DNA of 24,882 nt, taken from Firmicutes bacterium UBA5774. Its GTDB lineage: Bacteria > Bacillota > Clostridia > Peptostreptococcales > Anaerovoracaceae. The DNA is taken from NCBI GenBank assembly GCA_002418625.1, contig DIEM01000004.1:1-24882 (forward strand), given 5' to 3'. The notes under the pieces were generated by a model. The model saw only the letters and a list, made by a program, of their open reading frames with translations, had not been told where the DNA came from and did no database searches. The position numbers and the translations under genes are program-made. Of the stretch, positions 7,770 to 14,536 are shown one piece after another (position 1 is the first letter of the stretch; every line of letters begins with the position of its first letter).

Positions 7770-9329
7770 TCACTTTGCTGTTTCCTCAGGCGATATACTG
7801 TCGATATATTTTCTCAGCGCCGCGATGGTTTTTCTTCTGCGATCCGGACCGCCGGCTTCCGCTGTCTTTTTAAGGATTCTGTTCAAATAATTGACGAACG
7901 CTTCCGTTATGGCCGTTTCGCTTATGGCAAAAATAACAGCCGGCCTGGCGGTTTTCACGACGATGACGCCTTCCCGCTCCTTGACATAGATCAGGCTTCC
8001 GGGCATCACGCTTTCGGGCGTCAGGCAAACATGATAATTGGGGCAGCTTTCAAGCAGCCGCACTATATTGAGAAGATGGCCGCGATAATCCTCCGGCGTG
8101 TAGGCGTAGCTGACATAGGACGGCGTGTCGCAAAAGCCGGTGCATACGCTGCCGCTCATAAGCTCTTCAAGGCACGGCAGCTTGATGATTTCACTGAAGC
8201 CGCACTTTTTCAGTCGACTTTCAAACCCGTTGATCCGGCTTCTGTGATAATAAAGCAAATCCTCGCAGCTGTCGGGCTCCTTGCGAAAGCACATGCGTTC
8301 CGCGATTTCCATCGGCATCGTCATGCATGACAGCGAATCGGTCTTGATGATCCCACGGGATTCGAAATTCTCGAACTCCGTGATCATGTCGCTGTAGCCG
8401 CTGACGTCGCTTTCCGTGAATATTTTCATAAGAGGCCGGCATAAACCGAGAAAATCATTGAATTCAGCAGCCAGCGCATCGATCACGCCTGGATCTGTAT
8501 AGAGGAAATTCGCCGCATTCCTGGCGCCCTTGCCGATCGAGGATGAATTGACTGCGGCGATCCCCGGCGCGATCATCATCGTTCTGCCGAAGACCTCCTC
8601 GCGGGACATCGGATTGTAATACGGCTCTATGGCTCCTGTCATATAGACCGGAAGCCATTCCCTGATGGAAGCCAGCATATCCTCAGGGCCGCGCTTGACC
8701 GTATGGATGATCTTGATCCTGCAGCCCATCGTGATGAGTTTTCCAAGCAGGACCGACCATTTCGAGGTGAACTGCTTGTCATGAATAAGCCATTCGACGT
8801 CCTCGCTGCTGTAGAGCATCAGCGTAACAGGCTTTTCGCTTTTCAGCACCATCGTTAAAAAGGCTGTGAGCGCCCGTTGCTTTCCGGATATGCCGTAAAA
8901 CACCGCGTCATGGGGTTCTGTGATGATTTCGCCATGGCTGGGATGGTCAGGCTGGATCGAACGCTCCGTATTCTTCGCAGCCGGAAAGGACAATTGGAAA
9001 AGGAAATTTTCAACATTACTGATTTCGCTTTGCTCGTTTTCAAGAAGCCAGGAAGCGATCCGGTCCGCGAAAACAACAGCGTCGTCCTGCAGCTCCGAAG
9101 CTCTGACGCCGAGCACTTCCCCCAAGGCAAGTTTCTGGATGTCGCTCGTGGTACAGGCGGCGAAATATGCCGCCATCGGACCTAAATAATTCTGATTTTT
9201 GGAAGGCGGCCGCTCTCCGCGCCGGAGCCGGCTCACGAAGGAGGCATCCAGCCCGACATTTCTGGCCAGCTCGCTGTTGGTGACATTGGCAATGCTTATC
9301 AGCAGATCCAGCTTTTCACCAAAGGTCAT
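7770..9329 (-). CDS. XRE-family HTH regulator with large unknown C-terminal part
   Basis: This is a 519-residue protein. Residues about 5-60 form a Cro/C1-type helix-turn-helix (TNSELARNVGLDASFVSRLRRGERPP). The remaining 450 or so residues have no domain I can name. They include a predicted alpha/beta stretch (VTLMLYSSEDVEWLIHDKQF, then KWSVLLGKLITMGCRIKIIHT) and many Cys residues in the last third. No membrane segment is seen, so it should be cytoplasmic. The large C-terminal part could be a ligand- or partner-sensing module; this is inference. The start at 9329 is fixed by AAAGGAGGTG upstream; an in-frame extension to 9395 would run into the promoter. A perfect palindrome 55-80 bases upstream may be its operator. 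It is upstream of, and co-directional with, the pilus operon. Confidence 0.8.
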   Translation of the reverse strand: MTFGEKLDLLISIANVTNSELARNVGLDASFVSRLRRGERPPSKNQNYLGPMAAYFAACTTSDIQKLALGEVLGVRASELQDDAVVFADRIASWLLENEQSEISNVENFLFQLSFPAAKNTERSIQPDHPSHGEIITEPHDAVFYGISGKQRALTAFLTMVLKSEKPVTLMLYSSEDVEWLIHDKQFTSKWSVLLGKLITMGCRIKIIHTVKRGPEDMLASIREWLPVYMTGAIEPYYNPMSREEVFGRTMMIAPGIAAVNSSSIGKGARNAANFLYTDPGVIDALAAEFNDFLGLCRPLMKIFTESDVSGYSDMITEFENFESRGIIKTDSLSCMTMPMEIAERMCFRKEPDSCEDLLYYHRSRINGFESRLKKCGFSEIIKLPCLEELMSGSVCTGFCDTPSYVSYAYTPEDYRGHLLNIVRLLESCPNYHVCLTPESVMPGSLIYVKEREGVIVVKTARPAVIFAISETAITEAFVNYLNRILKKTAEAGGPDRRRKTIAALRKYIDSISPEETAK

Positions 9330-9384
9330 GCGCCCACCTCCTTTGAAAGTAGTGTACCATAGGTGATTTAAATCCCGCAAGCGG

Positions 9385-9407
9385 TTTTGGCACAATCTGT
9401 GCCAAAA
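9385..9407. promoter_or_regulatory. Perfect palindrome, operator or sigma-54-like site
   Basis: TTTTGGCAC, 5 bases, GTGCCAAAA: both 9-base arms match perfectly. It lies upstream of the XRE-type gene, where an autoregulatory operator would be expected. The same bases also give GG-N10-GC with TTGGCAC, close to the sigma-54 -24/-12 consensus apart from GTGC in place of TTGC. The operator reading is preferred because the symmetry is complete. Confidence 0.55.
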
Positions 9408-9507
9408 TATGTTAAATTATTGTTACAGACCTTCGATCTAAAGGATTTCGCTGGATTTCGGCTGGCGTGCCTGCCATACAGATAGACGGCTCATTTGTCC
9501 TTGCGCC

Positions 9508-9550
9508 AATAAAAAAGCGGCCGCGCGTTTTTTTCGCTGTCGCTTTTTAT
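9508..9550. terminator. Terminator-like hairpin after the DUF5610-like gene
   Basis: AAAAAGCG and CGCTTTTT arms flank an inner GCG-A7-CGC hairpin, with T tracts on both strands. It lies about 35 bases after the stop at 9585 on the minus strand. A 10-bp palindrome, CGAAGCTTCG, lies between the stop and the hairpin. Confidence 0.55.
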
Positions 9551-9584
9551 TTTCCGTGCTATGACGAAGCTTCGCTCAATGCTG

Positions 9585-10199
9585 CTACGCTTCGTTTTTC
9601 CAGTCATCCAGCTTTTGCATGATCGCCGTATAGGTCTGATCGCAGATTTCAGGCAACTCCCGGCCAAAGGCTTCTCTTGCCTGGCCGAAGCCCTTGTCTA
9701 TGGCCGCGATCAACTCTTCGAGCTTTGATTTGTCGCCGCCGGATATGGATATCGCAAAATCGACGATCCTGTCGCTGACTGCTTCTACGCTATAATAGCC
9801 TTCAAGCGCGGAAACCTGTTCCGTTTCAGCCGTGGCTGCCGCCTGTCCCGCCGTCGGTCCTGCTTCGTCTGTCAGAAGTATATCTGTCAAATCCGTCATT
9901 TCTTCAGATTCCTTGAAGTCCTTGTTTTGCTTCAAAATCAGTTCCCTGACCAGATTTCTCAAACTATTCAGGTTTTTCTGCTCCTGTCCCTTGATCGCTT
10001 TGACGTCCTCGGCGCTCAGTTTATAGCCGGCCTTTGAATAGGTGACCGCTGTTTCAGCGCCGCCGCCAATCACTACAGTATCCTGCTTCTGGATCGGACC
10101 AGCCTTAGAAATTTCTGATTTATCGGCTTTAGGCTCCTTTTGGGAATCTATTTTATAATTCGTATTGCTCCGCTGGATGTTGCTGATCATATTCGTCAT
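9585..10199 (-). CDS. DUF5610-like protein under a sigma-D promoter
   Basis: This is a 204-residue soluble protein. The first 110 residues are low-complexity and polar (Lys, Ser, Glu), with a short hydrophobic patch TVVIGGG. The last 70 (VEAVSDRIVDFAISISGGDKS, then a helix ending LPEICDQTYTAIMQKLDDW) resemble the C-terminal domain of proteins annotated DUF5610. That match is from memory and is not certain. No signal peptide or membrane segment is seen. GGGAGGG lies 8 bases before the ATG. An exact sigma-D (flagellar sigma factor) consensus lies 48 bases upstream, so expression with late flagellar or chemotaxis genes is expected. A role in motility is inferred from the promoter, not from the protein. 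Confidence 0.8.
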   Translation of the reverse strand: MTNMISNIQRSNTNYKIDSQKEPKADKSEISKAGPIQKQDTVVIGGGAETAVTYSKAGYKLSAEDVKAIKGQEQKNLNSLRNLVRELILKQNKDFKESEEMTDLTDILLTDEAGPTAGQAAATAETEQVSALEGYYSVEAVSDRIVDFAISISGGDKSKLEELIAAIDKGFGQAREAFGRELPEICDQTYTAIMQKLDDWKNEA

Positions 10200-10246
10200 A
10201 TAGGCATCCCTCCCTGGCTATAACCATGAAATAGTTTATATGCCAT

Positions 10247-10273
10247 ATATCGGCAGCATGCGAAAAAACTTTA
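10247..10273 (-). promoter_or_regulatory. Sigma-D (sigma-28) promoter
   Basis: On the minus strand: TAAA (10273-10270), 15 bases, GCCGATAT (10254-10247). This is an exact match to the Bacillus-type flagellar sigma-D consensus, with ideal spacing. It lies 48 bases upstream of the DUF5610-like start, on the right strand. Confidence 0.8.
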
Positions 10274-10332
10274 GGGCATGGGAAAAATCATAAAAACTGA
10301 CGCGCAGCGAGCCGAAGCTCTCTGCAGTGATA

Positions 10333-10650
10333 CTATCTGATCCGTTCATAGGCAAGATCATAAACCGCTTCATCATCTCGAACCGAAATCACGATGATGC
10401 TCATGACCGCGGCTTCTTTAACAAGTCTATAGACTATGCGCAGTCCAGGTTTCAGCAATTTGATTTTCATATAACCAGCAAGGTTCGCCGACATGAAATT
10501 CCCCAGTGGCTTTCCATAGCCACCCTCTGTTTGCGGCAATGGATTATATGATACCTTGTCGATAGCTTTCAGAACCAGCAGCTGCTGAGAATGATCAAGC
10601 GCTTCCAAGTCCCTGACCGCCTCTCTGGTGTATTCGACAATCCAGCCCAT
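10333..10650 (-). CDS. RelE/ParE-family toxin
   Basis: This 105-residue protein has the RelE/ParE pattern: N-terminal WIVEYTREAVRDLEALD helix, a middle stretch ending KPLGNFMSANLAGYMKIKL, then the core strands GLRIVYRLVKEAAVMSIIVISVRDDEAVYDLAYERI. RelE-type members are ribosome-dependent mRNA endonucleases; ParE-type members target gyrase. This one looks closer to RelE because of the R-IVY-R and ISVRDDEAVYDLA strands, but the activity cannot be fixed by eye. Its ATG overlaps the antitoxin stop in TAATG, giving tight translational coupling with the antitoxin gene upstream. Confidence 0.88.
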   Translation of the reverse strand: MGWIVEYTREAVRDLEALDHSQQLLVLKAIDKVSYNPLPQTEGGYGKPLGNFMSANLAGYMKIKLLKPGLRIVYRLVKEAAVMSIIVISVRDDEAVYDLAYERIR

Positions 10651-10982
10651 TATTCGATCTCCACTTCGGTGTCTTCAAGTTCCTCCCTGGAAATTCCAAG
10701 GTCTTCAAGCACTTTATCAGATCGGATAAATCCATCCTTGATAGCACTTTCCATCCTTTTTTCGGCTTCAAAAAATAAAGCGTAATCTTCAAGCGCCTGT
10801 ACCATGGCTTCATATCTTTCAGGCTGCAGCAGAACACAAGCCGGTGTATTGTTTTTCAACACGATCTTGCATCCATATTCACTGACTTCCTCAAATATCT
10901 TGTTCGCTTCGCCGCGGTTGAAACGCGAAATCGGAACGATAGCATCCATGATGCTTTTAACAGATGTTGTTCTTACAGGCAT
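10650..10982 (-). CDS. Phd/YefM-family antitoxin
   Basis: This 110-residue protein is encoded just upstream of the toxin. The N-terminal half (SIMDAIVPISRFNRGEANKIFEEV, then CKIVLKNNTPACVLLQPERYEAM) matches the Phd/YefM DNA-binding fold. The C-terminal half is acidic and helical (LEDLGISREELEDTEVEIE), as in toxin-wrapping antitoxin tails. The ATG at 10982 follows a G-rich ribosome site (GAGGGGGG); a 21-residue in-frame extension to 11045 would cover the promoter and is rejected. Autorepression of the operon with toxin as co-repressor is the family's usual mode. Confidence 0.87.
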   Translation of the reverse strand: MPVRTTSVKSIMDAIVPISRFNRGEANKIFEEVSEYGCKIVLKNNTPACVLLQPERYEAMVQALEDYALFFEAEKRMESAIKDGFIRSDKVLEDLGISREELEDTEVEIE

Positions 10983-11024
10983 TGCGCACCCCCCTCGTCC
11001 TATGGCCAATTTATATCTGCTTTG

Positions 11025-11053
11025 ATTATACAGGGACCGCATCATTATATCAA
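11025..11053 (-). promoter_or_regulatory. Promoter of the toxin-antitoxin operon
   Basis: TTGATA, 17 bases, TATAAT on the minus strand, 43 bases before the antitoxin start. It is one of the best housekeeping-type promoters in the window. A very AT-rich stretch of ATATATTTAT-like repeats lies just upstream (11041-11093) and may act as an UP-like element. Confidence 0.75.
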
Positions 11054-11102
11054 TATATTTATTTATATATTTATCTATATAAATATCGTCATATCTGCGG
11101 CA

Positions 11103-11138
11103 TCAACAAAAGCCCCGGTTCAGCGAGAACCGAGGCTT
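11103..11138 (-). terminator. Terminator hairpin next to the repeat array
   Basis: AAGCC-x-CGGTTC pairs with GAACCG-x-GGCTT around a 5-base loop (12 positions, one mismatch). On the minus strand CTTTTGTT follows. It would end transcripts that come through the amidase gene or the repeat array before they reach the toxin-antitoxin promoter. Confidence 0.7.
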
Positions 11139-11143
11139 CCATT

Positions 11144-11237
11144 TTGTAATACTTCTTCTATTCTTGTAATACTTCTTCTATTTTTGTAATACTTCCGTTT
11201 TCTTGTAATACTTCCATACTGTTTTTTACAATACTTC
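11144..11237. repeat. Array of five direct repeats, period about 20 bp
   Basis: TTGTAATACTTC occurs four times (starting 11144, 11164, 11184 and 11203), and a fifth diverged copy ends AATACTTC at 11230-11237. Steps are 20, 20, 19 and 23 bases. The first two units are nearly identical over 20 bases. The period is not a multiple of three and no frame is open, so it is not coding. It fills the gap between the amidase 3' end and the terminator. Confidence 0.85.
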
Positions 11238-11370
11238 AAAATTATACTTTTGTGTATTCAGTTTTATCCGTTCAGGCTCATCCGATCCGTATCGCCCGGC
11301 AGGTTGTCCAGATCCGCTAGGCCGGGGGGATGCGCCATAATGACAGGTTCCTTGTGCCTCGTCCCGATTG

Positions 11371-12633
11371 CTATTTCTTGTCCGCCTTGAGAACCGCGTT
11401 CAGCATGACGCTCGCGCCTGCCGTGCATTCTTCGGGTGTCGTGAATTCAGGCTCGCAATGGCTGTGTCCGTCCTTGGAGGGAACAAAAATCATTGTCGTC
11501 GGCATCATATAGGAAGCGAACTGGGCGTCATGTCCGGCGCCGCTTGGAATATACTGGTTTTTAAAGCCAAGTTCGTCAGCGCTTTGCTTGACGAATTCGA
11601 CCAGCTCCTTGTCAAAATAGACGGTGTCGCGCTGCCATGCGAGTTCGACTTCGCCTCTGCATCTTTCGATAACCTTGCCGTCCAGGCTCTTGACGATGTC
11701 TAGAACCTGCTGTCTTACTGCAGGATCTTCGTGTCTCACATCGATCGAGAAATCGATCAGATCCGGGATGACGGTGTGCACGCAAGGATGGCAGACGATC
11801 TCGCCGGTGGTGTAGACCAATTCAGGCCTGCCGAGCTTGTCGATCTCCTCGTGCATATAGCACAGAGCCTTGGCCGCCGCAAAAAGGGCGTCCTGTCTTT
11901 TATGCATCGGCGTCGTTCCGGCGTGGTCCGACTGCCCGTAAAATCTGATCCTGTAATTGAACATCCCCAGTACACAGGTGACGACGCCGATTTCATTGCC
12001 GGCGTCTTCGAGGATCGGGCCCTGCTCGATGTGAAGCTCGAACATTGCCATATACTCATCGGCGTTCAGCCTGTTTTTCTTGTCGCCCTTGTACGGGCTG
12101 GCATTCAGGGCATCTCCAAAGGTCGTGGTTTTATCCAGAACGCTCTTTGACGCAAGCATGTTTTCAAGCTTGAATTTCTTGCCGATCGCTTCCGGCAGAT
12201 AGTCGTTGCAGACGACTCCCGAAGACATCATGGCGGGAGGATACAGCGAGCCTTCTTCATTGGTCCAGATCATGGCTGTAAGCGGATGCTTATGCGGAAT
12301 ATTTTCCGCGGCGACAGTTTCCAGAACCTCCATGCCGACCATGACACCAAGAATCCCGTCATAGTTTCCGCCGTTTCTTACAGAGTCGACATGGGATGCC
12401 ATGACGATCCTCTTGGCGTTTGGCTCCGTTCCCGGAAGCGTGGCGTACATATTCGCCAGATCGTCGGTTTCGATGGTCGCGCCAATGGCTTTCATTCTCT
12501 TGACGAATTCGTCTCTGGCCTGATGGGCCTCTGGCGACAGGCTGTATCTCGTTATTCCGCCGTGCCCGGCGTCGCCGTATTTTGCAAAAGTATTGATCTT
12601 GTCAGACATTCTATCTAAGCTGCACTTGTACAT
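11371..12633 (-). CDS. M20-family Zn amidase (carbamoylase/allantoate amidohydrolase type)
   Basis: This 420-residue protein matches the hydantoinase/carbamoylase group of M20 metallohydrolases, which remove carbamoyl or ureido groups from N-carbamoyl amino acids, ureidoglycine precursors or beta-ureidopropionate. Metal ligands are visible in order: His81 (ASHVDSV), the bridging Asp92 (NYDGILGV), Glu126/127 (TNEEGSLYPP), His201 (ELHIEQG) and His392 (GHSHCEPE). The dimerisation/lid domain lies between about 215 and 330 (FYGQSDHAGTTPM). No signal peptide is seen, so it is cytoplasmic. The ATG at 12633 follows GGGAGAG by 8 bases; a GTG 9 bases further upstream is too close to that site. It appears to be monocistronic, with no hydantoinase neighbour. 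The substrate is undetermined. Confidence 0.9.
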   Translation of the reverse strand: MYKCSLDRMSDKINTFAKYGDAGHGGITRYSLSPEAHQARDEFVKRMKAIGATIETDDLANMYATLPGTEPNAKRIVMASHVDSVRNGGNYDGILGVMVGMEVLETVAAENIPHKHPLTAMIWTNEEGSLYPPAMMSSGVVCNDYLPEAIGKKFKLENMLASKSVLDKTTTFGDALNASPYKGDKKNRLNADEYMAMFELHIEQGPILEDAGNEIGVVTCVLGMFNYRIRFYGQSDHAGTTPMHKRQDALFAAAKALCYMHEEIDKLGRPELVYTTGEIVCHPCVHTVIPDLIDFSIDVRHEDPAVRQQVLDIVKSLDGKVIERCRGEVELAWQRDTVYFDKELVEFVKQSADELGFKNQYIPSGAGHDAQFASYMMPTTMIFVPSKDGHSHCEPEFTTPEECTAGASVMLNAVLKADKK

Positions 12634-12760
12634 ACTTATCACTCTCCCTTTTTTTCTTCAAAAAACAACAAGTGACGCGATGAAACTCCAGTATATTCTG
12701 TTTAATTGTCAGGTTTATGGGAGTAAACAAGACTTTTTATTGTTTTCTGAATATTTCATC

Positions 12761-12798
12761 ACATTAATAATGTACCCCATTATATAGTCCCGTGTCAA
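12761..12798 (-). promoter_or_regulatory. Candidate promoter of the amidase with palindrome
   Basis: TTGACA (perfect -35), 18 bases, TACATT on the minus strand. The -10 overlaps a perfect 13-base palindrome, ACATTA-A-TAATGT (12761-12773), which could be an operator. It would give a leader of about 130 nt. A TATATAAT box sits in the spacer. The remaining bases of the gap (12643-12880) hold nothing else that I recognise. Confidence 0.45.
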
Positions 12799-12880
12799 TG
12801 CAGCCGGAAAAATCAATTCATGTATACAATATGCCGGGTGGTTGTCATTGCGGGGAATTCCATATAGATTGGCCTGGAAC

Positions 12881-14536
12881 CTACATTTCCTGAATATAAT
12901 CAAGCTCGACAAGATCCGGGTATTTCTCCAAAAGATCCCGCCTTAAAAAAATCAACTGCCTGTTTTCAAAAACTTCGTCTTTCCAGATCGTGTTGCCATG
13001 AACAGAGCACACAAGGGCATAATCGCGATGCAGATTCGCTTTGGAGCCATAAATATCCTTCAATTCCACCGTTCCAAACAATACGTCAGGATAGCCTCCA
13101 TCAGCAAGTTTCTTGACATGATATCCGTTTTCATCGATTATATGTGTTAAATAGTTCTTATTACACTTTCCTTCATTCAAATTGTAAAAAATATTGGTGT
13201 CAAAGTATGCTAATGTTGGAATGCAATATAACTGATTATAATCGATTCGAATCAGGCCAGTTAAATAATTTGTTTTCTTTTCCCAGTCTGTCATTATAGT
13301 CAATTCATCAAACGCGTTATCTGTAATAAATTCCGCCGCCGCTCGTCCTGTTCCGTAATTTTTCAATATATCCTTATAAGTTGCGGCTATTGTCCAGTAC
13401 ACTTGAACAATTAATATAATGATGATTAAATAGAGACCGACCACTCTCAAATACCGCATATCGCGTTCACCTTTTACACTTCTCAGAATAAATGCAGGCA
13501 AAGCTGGATTTACCGGTCTGTCACCCAGCATGCACCAAAACAAGAAAACGTAGAATAATACGATTATGCCCAAATGGTGTGAATAGAAATATGCAAAGGC
13601 TGATAATGCTGCAAAAGCTGCATAAGGAACAACAAATAAAGACGTTTTGCCATATATTCTAGCTGCTGTGAATATGGCCAGATTTATCACACTGCCCATG
13701 ATGAGGCTGCCGGCGGCCTGCATATTGAAACTTATATCTATAGCGCTGTAGCCGTATGAACTCGAGCAGACTGCATCAGCCGGCGCCATGAAGAGCATGT
13801 AAAAGAGGCGCACGAGCAATGTATTGTGCGGTTCAAGGTTCGCAGCATATGTGTCGCTGTACGGGATCATGCAATAAACAAAAAATAGATTTATGGCAAA
13901 CAGAATGCCAAGCGCATGGATCCTTCTATTTGCCAGCAAAGCAGGGATGCTTTTACCAATAGACCGCTCTCGGATGATTTCAATGAGCCAGACAAGCGCT
14001 ATTCCTGCGGCTATTATTATTCCGTAAGCGCTTGTGCCGCAAACGACAGCAAGCGCCCCGGCAAAACGGTATGGCTTGGCGTTCCGGTTCTTATAGGCCA
14101 GCGCGCAGAGAACAAAGCCCAGCATCATAAGACTATAAGGCCGGCTGATCACGCCATACTGATAAAAGAAAAAATAAGTGAAAGGAATCACGCATCGTAT
14201 CGCGCGACTGAACGGCGCTTTAAAAATCAGAAGCCCCATTGCGGAAGCGGCAAAAATGAAGTTTATCGACTTGACGCCAATTTCAAACGGCACACCGGCC
14301 TTGGCAAAAGGCATGAGCAGCAGGAACCACACCGGCGGATGCCCTTCGTAGTGCGTAATGCTTCCGATCAGTTCGCCGATCGTTGCGTCTCTTGCGATCA
14401 GCCACGCTTGAGCCTCATCGAACCAAGGCTCGTGAAAATACATGACAACGGCCAAAGCACAGGCATAGGCAAAAAAAGAAAGCAGCTCCGCAGTATATTT
14501 CCTGTTTCGCAGATGGGTTTCAGTTTGGTCTTCCAT
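12881..14536 (-). CDS. GT-C fold membrane glycosyltransferase-like protein
   Basis: This is a 551-residue polytopic protein with about 10-11 membrane helices up to residue 390 or so, followed by a soluble C-terminal domain of about 150 residues. The first outer loop (FHEPWFDEAQAWLIARD) carries the acidic D-E motif of GT-C enzymes (GT39/ArnT/PMT type), followed by EGHPPVWFLLLMPF, also typical of them. Such enzymes take sugar from a polyprenyl-phosphate donor on the outer face of the membrane. The start was set at the ATG at 14536, after AGGAGG; a longer frame to 14770 only reads through the overlapping flavoprotein gene. It overlaps that gene by 17 bases, so they are coupled. With the GtrA-like gene upstream it forms a plausible lipid-sugar transfer set. 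Confidence 0.78.
   Translation of the reverse strand: MEDQTETHLRNRKYTAELLSFFAYACALAVVMYFHEPWFDEAQAWLIARDATIGELIGSITHYEGHPPVWFLLLMPFAKAGVPFEIGVKSINFIFAASAMGLLIFKAPFSRAIRCVIPFTYFFFYQYGVISRPYSLMMLGFVLCALAYKNRNAKPYRFAGALAVVCGTSAYGIIIAAGIALVWLIEIIRERSIGKSIPALLANRRIHALGILFAINLFFVYCMIPYSDTYAANLEPHNTLLVRLFYMLFMAPADAVCSSSYGYSAIDISFNMQAAGSLIMGSVINLAIFTAARIYGKTSLFVVPYAAFAALSAFAYFYSHHLGIIVLFYVFLFWCMLGDRPVNPALPAFILRSVKGERDMRYLRVVGLYLIIIILIVQVYWTIAATYKDILKNYGTGRAAAEFITDNAFDELTIMTDWEKKTNYLTGLIRIDYNQLYCIPTLAYFDTNIFYNLNEGKCNKNYLTHIIDENGYHVKKLADGGYPDVLFGTVELKDIYGSKANLHRDYALVCSVHGNTIWKDEVFENRQLIFLRRDLLEKYPDLVELDYIQEM

Noticed and set aside
11264..11338. 24-codon minus-strand frame after the amidase (MAHPPGLADL...)
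   Set aside because: An AAGGAA lies upstream, but the peptide is very short and unlike anything I know. Not enough to call a gene.
12643..12880. Terminator after the GT-C gene
   Set aside because: Only an imperfect GGTTCC/GGAATTCC pairing without a T tract was found.
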